Below, in pieces: positions 17,750 to 25,946 of a stretch of 64,000 bases of DNA (positions within the stretch are counted from its first letter, which is position 1; every line of letters starts with the position of its first letter). A program made the translations under genes and the position numbers. Source of the DNA: Leptolyngbyaceae cyanobacterium M33_DOE_097 (GTDB lineage Bacteria; Cyanobacteriota; Cyanobacteriia; Leptolyngbyales; Leptolyngbyaceae). The notes below the pieces were generated by a model. It saw only the letters and a list, made by a program, of their open reading frames with translations. It ran no database searches and was not told the DNA's origin. The DNA is taken from the NCBI GenBank assembly GCA_015296075.1, contig DVDV01000236.1, positions 1 to 64,000 of the forward strand, given 5' to 3'.

Positions 17750-18649
17750 CTACAAAGGTTGTTCTTTCGGTTGCCACTCTGCCTTCTCCGGCAGTGGAAT
17801 AAACTCCGCTTCCTCTGGCACTGACTCAAAGCGTCCGGCTTTCCAATCTTCTTTTGCCTGCTCAATCCGATCGCGCCGACCTGAGACAAAATTCCACCAT
17901 TTGTAGCGGGAGCCAACGGGTTCACCACCCACCACAATACAGCGTGCCTCAGTATCAGCCGCAACCGTTACCGTCGCGCCTTGAGTCAAAATGGCGAGCC
18001 GATGTTGTTCTAGCGGGTGATCGTTTAGCTTTAGCCCTGCGGTCACGCTGTAAACCGCTTGCTCGCTGTAATCTGTTGGCAAAACGATTTGCGTCCCTGG
18101 AGCAAATTGCACATCCAGGTAAATCATGGGCGAGAAAGTCTGCACTGGGGAGGTGCGCCCGTAGGCAGAGCCAGCAATCAGCTTGATTGAAACGCCATTT
18201 TCTTCCCAGGCGGGCAAATCTGTCGCTGGATGATGCCGAAACCAGGGTTCTGTCTCCTCATGTTCATCTGGCAAAGCTACCCATGTTTGAATGCCATGCA
18301 ACGTAGCTTCCTGCGATCGCTCAGCAACCGGAGTTCGCTCAGAATGCACAATCCCACGTCCTGCGGTCATCCAATTCACAGCACCGGGGCGAATTTCTTG
18401 CACACTTCCCACACTATCGCGATGTAACAAAACCCCTTCAAACAAATAGGTCACGGTCGCTAAATTGATATGAGGATGCGGTCGCACGTCAACCCCTTTG
18501 CCCTCAGGAAACACCGCTGGACCTAAATGATCAAAGAAGATAAATGGCCCCACCAGAGTCACTACCTCTGAAGGAAGCAACCGACGTGCTTGAAAGCCAC
18601 CCAGATCTTGAGTATGGGGTTCAATAATGTGCTGGAGATAATCAGACAT
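17750..18649 (-). CDS. pirin family protein
   Basis: 299 residues, bicupin fold. The metal site is in the N-terminal cupin: RPHPHINLATVTYLFEG with a later His-containing GIVHSER. The pirin C-terminal domain begins near residue 170. Bacterial pirins include quercetin 2,3-dioxygenases and redox-sensing regulators, and the specific role here is not determinable. It is the upstream gene of a two-gene unit with msrA, which fits oxidative stress. Confidence 0.92.
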   Translation of the reverse strand: MSDYLQHIIEPHTQDLGGFQARRLLPSEVVTLVGPFIFFDHLGPAVFPEGKGVDVRPHPHINLATVTYLFEGVLLHRDSVGSVQEIRPGAVNWMTAGRGIVHSERTPVAERSQEATLHGIQTWVALPDEHEETEPWFRHHPATDLPAWEENGVSIKLIAGSAYGRTSPVQTFSPMIYLDVQFAPGTQIVLPTDYSEQAVYSVTAGLKLNDHPLEQHRLAILTQGATVTVAADTEARCIVVGGEPVGSRYKWWNFVSGRRDRIEQAKEDWKAGRFESVPEEAEFIPLPEKAEWQPKEQPL

Positions 18650-18810
18650 AGCGACAGGTAGAAAGTGAATAGATGGAACGAAACTAGGAATAGTCTAAAC
18701 GGGAAAGTCTATTCCGTCCGATAAGCTAAGTCACTCAACTGGAAAAAGTGGCTAATTCAGTACCTTCTACGTCCCAAGGGTTGATGCGACTTCTCTGGCT
18801 CCCCAAAAGC

Positions 18811-18832
18811 AAAAAGACGGGATAACCCGCCT
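18811..18832 (-). terminator. intrinsic terminator of psb27
   Basis: On the minus strand a GGCGGG/CCCGTC stem with a TTAT loop is followed by TTTTT. It lies 35-56 bases past the psb27 stop. A second perfect dyad, TCTACCG-AA-CGGTAGA at 18848-18863, lies between it and the stop codon. Confidence 0.7.
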
Positions 18833-18866
18833 TCTGCTTTAAATATTTCTACCGAACGGTAGAGGA

Positions 18867-19268
18867 CTAATTACCGCGATTGACAGCTACTTCAGCTTGC
18901 TTAAATTCTGTTTCTAAGCGATCCTTCAGCTTTTGAGGTACTGGACGGTTGGGGTAAGAACTGTAGTGACCTGCCAATGAGTTCAATGCTGTCCGCATGG
19001 TTGTAAACGAGCTGAGGCGCGTTAAGGAAGTATTTCGGCGATAACGGGCAACAAAGTCGTTGATCAACTTACGGGCTTCCGTTTGGGCGGTTAGTTTCTC
19101 AGGAGTGCCATCAGGTAAGTTAATCGCTGTCCGTAATGTTTCAATCACGGTCAGGGTATCTTGCTTGTAGTCACCTGACATTGCATCAGCATAAGCAGCG
19201 GAGGCACCCATCAATGAGATGAAAAGCACCAGAACGAAGGAAAGCAGACGAGCAAGTTGACGCTTCAT
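18867..19268 (-). CDS. psb27: photosystem II assembly factor Psb27, lacking a lipobox cysteine
   Basis: 133 residues from the ATG at 19268 (MKRQLARLL). A hydrophobic signal peptide ending SAAYADA is followed by the Psb27 four-helix domain. The domain starts SGDYKQDTLTVIETLRTAI and contains ARYRRN, SFTTMRTALNSLAGHY and PVPQKLKDRL. Psb27 binds CP43 on the lumenal side of assembling or damaged PSII. Characterised cyanobacterial Psb27 proteins are lipoproteins, but this sequence has no cysteine at all, so it is predicted to be a soluble lumenal form. It has its own terminator. Confidence 0.9.
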   Translation of the reverse strand: MKRQLARLLSFVLVLFISLMGASAAYADAMSGDYKQDTLTVIETLRTAINLPDGTPEKLTAQTEARKLINDFVARYRRNTSLTRLSSFTTMRTALNSLAGHYSSYPNRPVPQKLKDRLETEFKQAEVAVNRGN

Positions 19269-19369
19269 AAGAGTTGACGGTAGCCTGTTGAACTTTGTAA
19301 ACATCTTTAAAATCAAACCTTTACTATGTTACTGCGATTCAGAAGTTTTCCGATCGCTCTTTCTCTAGC

Positions 19370-20887
19370 TCAGAATTTTGAGCCTGTTTTCTGCCGGGGT
19401 CGCTTCGAGCGTTGAGGCGATCGTCCACCTACAGCAGCGTTATAAATTTGCTCGTTTGCCGCTGCCGATTGAAATAAGTCTACAACTGGATTGGGATAGT
19501 CAACGCCAAGACGCACCTCAAATCGTTGCTGCTCAACAGGCAAAAGCTTCCAGGGTTCGTGTACTTTTGCCGCCGGAACTTGGCTTAATTCCGGTAGCCA
19601 GTGTTTTACATATTCACCCTGGGGGTCGTAGTCTTTTGCTTGCTTCAAAATGTTAAAGAAGCGAAAACCGCGGGCATCATTGCCAACACCCGCCGTATAG
19701 TTCCAGTTGCCGTAGTTGCTACACACGTCATAGTCAATCAACAGCGACTCAAACCATTCAGCCCCCATGCGCCAATCAATGCCTAAATTCTTAGTGAGAA
19801 AGCTAGCCACATTTTGGCGACCCCGGTTTGACATAAAGCCCGTAGCCGACAACTCGCGCATGTTAGCGTCTACTAACGGAAAACCCGTCATTCCCTCGCG
19901 CCACAGCTCAAAACGCTGCCAGTCTTCCTTCCAGGGAATCTCGATGCCTTGCAAGCCTGCGGGTTGAAAGACCTTATTGCCATGCTTTGCGCAAATAAAC
20001 CGAAAGTAATCACGCCAGAGCAACTCAAAAATCAACCAATAGGTTGAATCATTGCGCACCCGCATCTGCTCATATTGCTGCACCTGCTCATAAATGTAGC
20101 GGGGGGATAAGCAGCCCAATGCTAGCCAGGGCGAAAATTTTGACGAGTAATCAGCTCCCTTCATGCCATTGCGCGTTTCTTTGTACACGCGGAGGCGATC
20201 GCCCTCCCAAACATAAGCTTTGAGTCTCGCCATACCAGCCGTTTCACCGCCCTTAAACGGCAACACGCACCGCTCATCAGCAGCAGGGAGGGTTAAGCCA
20301 AAGTCAGCCAGTCCTGGCAAGTCACCACGTTCAATGTTCTCTGGCAGGCTGAGTAGAGAATTGGGCGATCGCAATATCGGGTTTACTGTCGCCAACTTTT
20401 CGACCTGCTTACGAAAGTCAGTAAATATCTCTGGCAGTTGGGAAACTTTGAAGGGCAAATCATCGGGATGGTAAAGGGTATGTCCCCAAAAGCCCCTGAG
20501 AGCCGTTTTAGTTGAGCTAAGAGCTTGCTTTAAAGCCCCTTCGACCGCTCGTTCTTCTGCTGTGACCTCGCGATGGTAGTAAATGGCTGACGCGTGTAGC
20601 TGCTGTGCCAGCTCTAGCAACACCTGTTCAGGCTTGCCCTGCCGAATCACCAGATCACTTCCCAGGGCTTGCAACGACTGACGCAGATCCGCCACACTCT
20701 CCAGCAAAAACTGCGATCGAAATGCGCCCGTCTTTGGAAAACCAAACCGTGTCTCCCCAAACTGGCGCGGGTCAAAACAATATACCGGAACCACCCGCGA
20801 TCGCTGTTTAAGTGCTTGGTGTAGCGGTTCGTGGTCATGGACACGCAAGTCATTGCGATACCAAATTAAAATGCAAGGCTCAGGCAT
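19370..20887 (-). CDS. DASH-type cryptochrome
   Basis: 505 residues from the ATG at 20887. The open frame extends 61 codons upstream with no conservation and over the divergent promoter. The photolyase domain starts CILIWYRNDLRVHDHEPL, with RFGFPKTGAFRSQFL, and the FAD-binding C-terminal domain has ADYSSKFSPWLALGCLSPR, FELLWRDYFRF and TGFMSNRGRQNVASFL. These are hallmark blocks of Cry-DASH (Synechocystis Sll1629 type). The family binds FAD and MTHF, repairs single-stranded CPD lesions and may regulate transcription. Confidence 0.93.
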   Translation of the reverse strand: MPEPCILIWYRNDLRVHDHEPLHQALKQRSRVVPVYCFDPRQFGETRFGFPKTGAFRSQFLLESVADLRQSLQALGSDLVIRQGKPEQVLLELAQQLHASAIYYHREVTAEERAVEGALKQALSSTKTALRGFWGHTLYHPDDLPFKVSQLPEIFTDFRKQVEKLATVNPILRSPNSLLSLPENIERGDLPGLADFGLTLPAADERCVLPFKGGETAGMARLKAYVWEGDRLRVYKETRNGMKGADYSSKFSPWLALGCLSPRYIYEQVQQYEQMRVRNDSTYWLIFELLWRDYFRFICAKHGNKVFQPAGLQGIEIPWKEDWQRFELWREGMTGFPLVDANMRELSATGFMSNRGRQNVASFLTKNLGIDWRMGAEWFESLLIDYDVCSNYGNWNYTAGVGNDARGFRFFNILKQAKDYDPQGEYVKHWLPELSQVPAAKVHEPWKLLPVEQQRFEVRLGVDYPNPVVDLFQSAAANEQIYNAAVGGRSPQRSKRPRQKTGSKF

Positions 20888-20980
20888 AAAGCAGCACAAC
20901 TCTAGACGGATGAAGGAATCGGTTTCTTTATGAGATCTATTTGTATTTTTGTATAGTTTTGTAAATAAAGGAAGGGTGCA

Positions 20981-21484
20981 ATGGCGCGATCGCCCGTTAT
21001 TGGCGTGATGGGACCCGGTGAAACAGCTACCCCTGAAGACCTTCAGGCAGCTTTTGAGTTGGGCCAACAAATTGCGATCGCCCGATGGATTTTGCTAACC
21101 GGGGGACGTAATACAGGCGTAATGGATGCGGCTAGCAGAGGCGCAAAAAGTGCAAATGGATTTACAGTCGGTGTCTTACCAGGCAGTAGTAAAGCAGGAA
21201 TCTCAGCCGCTGTCGATTTACCAATTTTGACGGGTATGGGTAGCGCTCGTAATGCGATTAACGTTTTGAGCAGTGATGTCGTTGTTGCCTGTGGTATGGG
21301 CGCTGGCACTGCTTCAGAAGTTGCTTTGGCGATCAAAGCTCAAAAGCCAGTTGTTTTACTCAATGTCAACGCAACTGGGCAACAGTTTTTTGGGGAGTTA
21401 GCGCCGCAATTGGTGCAAATTGCTATGTCCGTAGAAGGGGCGATCGCCCAAATTAAACTGTTTTTGTCAACTGGCCCGATGTAA
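20981..21484 (+). CDS. TIGR00725/LOG-like Rossmann-fold protein
   Basis: 167 residues. It starts PVIGVMGPGE and has WILLTGGRNTGVMDAASRG, GVLPG, GMGSARNAINVLSSD and the nucleotide loop CGMGAGTASEV. It belongs to the SLOG superfamily (TIGR00725 group), related to cytokinin-nucleotide phosphoribohydrolases, though the canonical PGGxGTxxE motif is altered. The substrate is unknown. It is divergent from the cryptochrome gene, 93 bases away, so both may share a regulatory region. Confidence 0.85.
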   Translation: MARSPVIGVMGPGETATPEDLQAAFELGQQIAIARWILLTGGRNTGVMDAASRGAKSANGFTVGVLPGSSKAGISAAVDLPILTGMGSARNAINVLSSDVVVACGMGAGTASEVALAIKAQKPVVLLNVNATGQQFFGELAPQLVQIAMSVEGAIAQIKLFLSTGPM

Positions 21485-21500
21485 CACCAAGCTACCGAGC

Positions 21501-21935
21501 TTAGAAACAATTGATCGACACGAGTTGGCAGTCAAGAAACAACATTAAATCTTGCACTGTTTCAAAATCATCAAAGCTGAATGCATCACCCAAACTAACT
21601 CCAAAGGTTTCCTCAAACGCTTCAGCAAAAGTAATTTCCCAGTCAAACCAGCAAATCAGGGGGAGGCGTAAGTCAGCCACTAGGCGATCGCTCGGCTGCA
21701 CTCGCGTAATCTCAAGCTGCGTATGCTCTGACATCTGAATGCAAAAGAACTCAACCACTACAAACGAAATGGTCTGAGCCTGCCAATGTTCGATGTACCA
21801 ATCATCTAAACTTAAAGCCGAACGCTGACGCAAAAACTGACGAACCTGCTGTTTGGTTCGCATATCAGGACTCAGATCAGCATAGGTGCTGACACTGACA
21901 AGAAAATTTTTGAGCCGTCGCCACATGCGCTGCAA
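21501..21935 (-). CDS. small protein with an acyl-carrier-like C-terminal half, function unknown
   Basis: 144 residues, acidic. The C-terminal half (VQPSDRLVADLRLP to the end) follows the acyl carrier protein helix pattern: a dL turn, a FAEAFEETFGVSL helix and FDDFETVQDLMLFL. The phosphopantetheine serine is absent. The arrangement resembles DUF1493-type carrier-like proteins. This is inferred from pattern only. It is convergent with the LOG-like gene, 17 bases apart. Confidence 0.6.
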   Translation of the reverse strand: MQRMWRRLKNFLVSVSTYADLSPDMRTKQQVRQFLRQRSALSLDDWYIEHWQAQTISFVVVEFFCIQMSEHTQLEITRVQPSDRLVADLRLPLICWFDWEITFAEAFEETFGVSLGDAFSFDDFETVQDLMLFLDCQLVSINCF

Positions 21936-22518
21936 AACCCAGCTTCAATTTGACCTTAGTATTCCCATCGCTAAATCGATCTCTCAAAACTTTTCAGCAA
22001 ATAACCAACTTAAAAGTGAGTACTTTTGAGGATTTGCAATCGAAAAAAGACGGAATTTTGGTCAGATTTTATGCTTCTAGTTCATAAAACTAAAATTTAA
22101 GCCTATTTCTGCAATGCGGTAGAGTTCAAACAGTCCAAATTTGAGGAACATAAGGTCAGTCTGTGCTCTCACACGGTCTGCTCGCACCGCAATGCGACAC
22201 TGTTTTGACCGTTCAAACTGCCCCCAATTTCTTATGTACGCGATTGCACTGTAAACTCAGCCGATAAACTCGTCGGCTAAGGCTCATCTAGATCGGCTTG
22301 AATGCACTCTACAGGTTGCACTGCGCTCGCCTAAAGAACTTGAAGTTCAAGAACATTCTCAACAACTTGTGCATCACGCTCCAGCTGAATGCATTTCTTT
22401 TGTTACAGATTCTCATTTTGGGAAATAGACACTAAACCCGTGATTTAGTTCAAATTTGGCTATTCCACTTGAAAAACTGCGTTACATTATTCAAAAAGGT
22501 TTACAAAAAGACACACTT
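21936..22518. other. 583-base intergenic region upstream of the ferritin-like gene
   Basis: Mostly AT-rich in its first 200 bases, with an AAAAGT-GAGT-ACTTTT hairpin near 22013-22028. Bases 22255-22428 are an open frame of 57 codons without an ATG (reading AHLDRLECTLQVALRSPKEL) that could be a gene remnant or chance. The TTG at 22456 could extend the downstream gene. No recognised RNA or repeat. Confidence 0.5.
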
Positions 22519-23436
22519 ATGACGGTTGCTTATCCCCGCAAGTTCAACAACTCCATCGGCGCTCGCGAGATTTTGGCTCAGGTGATCCGCGATCGCGAAG
22601 CCCATCTCATCACCCTCAATCGTTATCGTTACAACGAGCAGCGTAGTTGTAAGGATCTCACCAACCTGATCGAACTCCTAGACGGTAAGCCAGCGACTCT
22701 CGTTCGCGACCTTTCGCGGCACGTCTCCGATGAAGCACGTCATGCCGTGTGGCTCACCGAGTTGCTGGTCGAGTTAGGCGCAGACGTTGGCACACCTCCG
22801 GGTTCTTCTTATATTGAAGAGTTTGAACGGCTCCTCGATTCTGAAGCTCAGGATGTGAAAGCCGACATTGATGGAGTCATCATTTCTTCTCTGGCAGCTA
22901 TTAATGTCACCGAAAAACGCGGCTGCGAGTACTTCTCAGCTCACATTTACGCTTTAAAGCAAGCCCCTCAAACCGAAGAAAATATTCGTATTCGCGAAAC
23001 AATCGAAAAAATCTTCCCAGAAGAAGCAGCTCATGTGCGCTGGGGCACCCGTCTGTTAGCTGAAATAGCAGACAAAAGCCCTGAGCATCGCCACAAAGTT
23101 GAAATCGCTCGTCGTCGCTACACAGCCATTGAACAGGCAGCCTATGAGGCTGGCATGGACTTCACGATGGGGGCTGAGCTGCGTCGGGTCAACAAGCTTC
23201 TGGAAATTTCAGAAACCATGCCTCCGTTACAACGGGCCCAGTACGTTGTCGAGCGTCTACCTCAAACCTTACTGGCACCCGATCTGCAAAAAACCCGAAT
23301 TGATGTGGCTCAACGTGCCTGGAAGCGCGACCCTCAAGCTTTTGTCGAACGTTTAATCCCTATGTTCTTCCAGGGTCTTAACCGTAGCAACATTCCAGTA
23401 AACAAAGACAAACAGAAAGACAAGGTTTCTGCTTAA
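22519..23436 (+). CDS. ferritin-like domain-containing protein
   Basis: 305 residues from the ATG at 22519 (MTVAYPRKF); a TTG at 22456 would add 21 residues. Helical throughout, with diiron-type motifs: REAHLITLNRYRYNEQRS (about 25-42), SDEARHAVW, VTEKRGCEYFSAHI and PEEAAHVRWG. The pairs of Glu and ExxH fit a dinuclear metal centre as in ferritin-like oxidases. The C-terminal 90 residues are extra. The family is widespread in cyanobacteria without a known role. A strong terminator follows. Confidence 0.78.
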   Translation: MTVAYPRKFNNSIGAREILAQVIRDREAHLITLNRYRYNEQRSCKDLTNLIELLDGKPATLVRDLSRHVSDEARHAVWLTELLVELGADVGTPPGSSYIEEFERLLDSEAQDVKADIDGVIISSLAAINVTEKRGCEYFSAHIYALKQAPQTEENIRIRETIEKIFPEEAAHVRWGTRLLAEIADKSPEHRHKVEIARRRYTAIEQAAYEAGMDFTMGAELRRVNKLLEISETMPPLQRAQYVVERLPQTLLAPDLQKTRIDVAQRAWKRDPQAFVERLIPMFFQGLNRSNIPVNKDKQKDKVSA

Positions 23437-23461
23437 GTTGGCTAAGTCTCTCAGTGCTTTT

Positions 23462-23482
23462 GCCCCTCTTGAGGGGCTTTTT
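23462..23482 (+). terminator. intrinsic terminator of the ferritin-like gene
   Basis: GCCCCTC-TT-GAGGGGC followed by TTTTT, 26 bases past the stop codon. Confidence 0.85.
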
Positions 23483-23498
23483 GCTGTTTGTCAGGTAA

Positions 23499-23616
23499 TT
23501 GGACTTTAGATTGAATGCCATTTCCCACTATGTGTAAGGGCGAACGGCCGTATAGCCTTTGGCATGGCTGCGCTAGCGCCCCTCCTAAATGTGGTGTATT
23601 TTCTGAAATAGTCCAA
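23499..23616 (+). repeat. MITE-like element, copy A (118 bases)
   Basis: Starts TTGGACTTTAGA and ends AGTCCAA, so it has short terminal inverted repeats. The left 33 bases (through TTTCCCACTAT) and the right 25 bases (AAATGTGGTGTATTTT onward) match the element at 25675-25873 in opposite orientation. The centre holds GGGCGAACGGCCGTATAGCC and CGCTAGCGCCC, a core found again at 33472-33516. It carries no gene. Confidence 0.6.
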
Positions 23617-23788
23617 ACTCCAGAGGTAATCAACTCCCCTTTTACCCCAAACCTGAAAAAATCAAGCAACTTGGTCACTTGTTGAGTAATCAGAGTTACC
23701 GTTATGGAGAATGGTGCGATCGCCCCCAAGCGATAGCTGTTGCACCTTTACTGTTGCTTTTTTGCCCACTCATAGAAGGCGGACTCTC

Positions 23789-24268
23789 ATGGCATCCTTC
23801 CCAACTGAAACACTCACTCCACCATCCGAAGTTTTTTCTGAAACGCTGGTTGATGAAATGACAGCCAACCAACCCGTTGACGTGATCGAAGCTGTCATCG
23901 CCAGCTTAGATACCGATAAGACAGCGATGGTGAGCCAGAGTAATGGTGGCTACACCTGGAAATTTAAGTACGGCACGATTGAAGCCTTTGTTCATTTGAC
24001 AGGCACTTCTGATGAAGACACTCTAACGGTTTGGGCTAGAGTACTCAAAGCGCCTTTCAAAAATGAAGCACAGCTCTTAAAAGAAGTAATGGAGCTAAAC
24101 TGGTCTACCACTCTTGAAGCCCGATTTGCGTTGATGGTCGATGAAATCGTAGTGGTGTCAAGCCGCTTGATGGCCGACATCTCACCAGGTGAAATTTCAC
24201 GCTCCATCACAATTGTGGCGAGCCTGGCAGATGAATACGACGAGCCATTGCAGGCAAAATATTGCTAA
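23789..24268 (+). CDS. YbjN domain-containing protein
   Basis: 159 residues from the ATG at 23789, with GAAGG about ten bases upstream. The longer frame from 23711 has a non-conserved, cysteine-rich extension. The YbjN domain runs from about residue 25 to 150 (VIEAVIASLD, WKFKYGTIEAFVHL, LKEVMELNWSTTLEARFAL, DISPGEISRSITIVASLADEYD). It shares the tertiary pattern of type III secretion chaperones and probably binds a protein partner. No partner is known in cyanobacteria. A strong terminator follows. Confidence 0.82.
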   Translation: MASFPTETLTPPSEVFSETLVDEMTANQPVDVIEAVIASLDTDKTAMVSQSNGGYTWKFKYGTIEAFVHLTGTSDEDTLTVWARVLKAPFKNEAQLLKEVMELNWSTTLEARFALMVDEIVVVSSRLMADISPGEISRSITIVASLADEYDEPLQAKYC

Positions 24269-24338
24269 TGCCCGCTACCAACAATCAATCTGCATAACTC
24301 TAAATTGATCGAGATGGGCATGACGAACGTTCTTTGGT

Positions 24339-24383
24339 AAAAATCTAGCTTAGCGTCTGCGTTAAGGCTAGATTTTCTTTTTG
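24339..24383 (+). terminator. intrinsic terminator of the YbjN gene
   Basis: AAAATCTAGC (24340-24349) and GCTAGATTTT (24367-24376) form a perfect ten-base stem with partial pairing in the loop. CTTTTT follows. Confidence 0.8.
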
Positions 24384-24400
24384 CAAGGCAGTCTGAACGG

Positions 24401-25147
24401 GTGAATACTTGGCGACTTATTCCACTGATCTCGGCATCTGGTGCATTTCACATGGCAGTGGATGAGTGGCTATTAGAGCAACATCGCCACGGTCATCAAC
24501 CATCAGTCCTACGGTTTTATCAGTGGGAACCAGCAGCCCTCTCTCTCGGCTACCATCAACGCCAAATTCCTGACGGTTGGAGGAATGTGAAATGGCAGGG
24601 GCGATCGCTCGATCTTGTCCGACGTCCCAGTGGGGGGCGAGCGGTGTTGCATCAGGGTGATTTGACATACGCCATCATCACATCTGACCTACCAGGACGA
24701 CGACGAGAAATTTACCAGACGCTCTCAGCCTTTTTGGTGGAAGGTTGGCGATCTCTGGGAGTGCCCCTCTTTTTTGGTAAAACTGGACGCGGGTATATCC
24801 ACAATCCCAGTTGTTTTGGCACGGCGACCGATGCCGATTTAGTCACAGCAGATGGATATAAATTCATTGGCAGCGCTCAGCTTTATCGAGGTAAGGCACT
24901 GCTACAGCATGGGTCGATGCGATTGGCTCAGGATTCCGACCTGTTCTACAAAGTTTTTGGCGATCGCCAAGCAAGTCTTGCTCCATCGATTCCCACAAGT
25001 ATTGAAACAATCGTCTCGACCCTTACACAGACAGCCAGACTTCACCTGGGTGCTGATTTCGTAGTTACGCCTTTGACAGCTGATGAGTACCGCGCGATCG
25101 CCGAATTTCAACAACAAAAAGTAAAAGCACCTATAGTTCTGAGTTAA
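24401..25147 (+). CDS. lipoate-protein ligase A family protein
   Basis: 248 residues starting at GTG. The biotin/lipoyl ligase catalytic fold is present: MAVDEWLLEQ, LSLGYHQ, the RRPSGGRAVLHQGDLTYAI block and a catalytic lysine in DGYKFIGSAQLYR. GSAQ and LLQHGS complete the site. It either attaches lipoate or transfers octanoyl groups to lipoyl domains of 2-oxoacid dehydrogenases or the glycine cleavage H protein. Which of these cannot be told from sequence. The gene starts 18 bases after the upstream terminator. Confidence 0.85.
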   Translation: MNTWRLIPLISASGAFHMAVDEWLLEQHRHGHQPSVLRFYQWEPAALSLGYHQRQIPDGWRNVKWQGRSLDLVRRPSGGRAVLHQGDLTYAIITSDLPGRRREIYQTLSAFLVEGWRSLGVPLFFGKTGRGYIHNPSCFGTATDADLVTADGYKFIGSAQLYRGKALLQHGSMRLAQDSDLFYKVFGDRQASLAPSIPTSIETIVSTLTQTARLHLGADFVVTPLTADEYRAIAEFQQQKVKAPIVLS

Positions 25148-25325
25148 TTCTTTCTTGCAATAGTTGCTCGAAATCACGCATCTAATTTTTATTCTTTTGG
25201 AATGTATCGCAACATCTATTAGGCTTCATATTGCTATTGCGCTACTTTGTTCGCAATTACCAAACAAATGAAACATTTTTCAATAAATTAAGAGAGATAC
25301 ATTTGTTCATCTTCTCTATCTCACT

Positions 25326-25667
25326 ATGTTCAGGTCTATCTTTCTTCTTTTCCTTTCCAACGTCTTTATGACCTTTGCCTGGTATGGTCATCTCAAAAAC
25401 CTGAAAGCGGCCCCTTTATGGATTGCGATCGCGGCTAGCTGGTCAATTGCGTTTTTTGAGTATTGCTTTCAAGTACCTGCCAATCGTATCGGGGCACAGT
25501 ACTTTAGCTTGCCGCAGCTCAAGGTCATGCAAGAAGTTGTGACAATGCTAATCTTTGCAGGGTTTAGCGTGGGCTACATGAAAGTACCAGTCACACGCAA
25601 TTACTTCTTCGCAGCTATGTTGTTGGCAGGGGCTGCTTACCTGATTTTTAGCGAAAAACCCCGCTAA
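25326..25667 (+). CDS. DMT family protein (DUF486)
   Basis: 113 residues with four transmembrane segments. Family blocks are FMTFAWYGHL near residue 15, SWSIAFFEYCFQVPANRIG in the middle and LKVMQEVVTMLIFAGFS. DUF486 proteins are half-size members of the drug/metabolite transporter superfamily and probably dimerise. No substrate is known. Confidence 0.9.
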   Translation: MFRSIFLLFLSNVFMTFAWYGHLKNLKAAPLWIAIAASWSIAFFEYCFQVPANRIGAQYFSLPQLKVMQEVVTMLIFAGFSVGYMKVPVTRNYFFAAMLLAGAAYLIFSEKPR

Positions 25668-25674
25668 CTGAAGT

Positions 25675-25873
25675 TTGGACTAATTCCAAAAATACACCAC
25701 ATTTGGGGGCAAACAGCTGTTTGCCCTTACATTACATATATAGCAATACTGGAAAATGTTAGGACGGGGTGCAGGGGTGAAACCCCTGGCTGGGAGCGCA
25801 GCTCCCACATCCTCTTCTACCAACTTCTATGCGTAGCGCTATAGTGGGAAATTGCATTTAGTCTAAAGTCCAA
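25675..25873 (-). repeat. MITE-like element, copy B (199 bases)
   Basis: Starts TTGGACT and ends AGTCCAA. Both ends match copy A at 23499-23616 in reverse orientation. It has about 80 extra internal bases. They include a perfect 20-base palindrome built of GGGCAAACAG and CTGTTTGCCC (25706-25725) and a second dyad around GGGAGCGCAGCTCCC. Confidence 0.6.
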
Positions 25874-25946
25874 CCGCTAAGGAATTTGCAAGTAAATGTT
25901 ATCCCAATAATGGTTTGACAATAACAACCCCTTACCACAAAAGGTT

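Noticed and set aside
23451-23729. 92-codon minus-strand frame downstream of the ferritin-like gene
   Set aside because: It consists of a terminator plus a palindromic repeat element and has no protein-like features.
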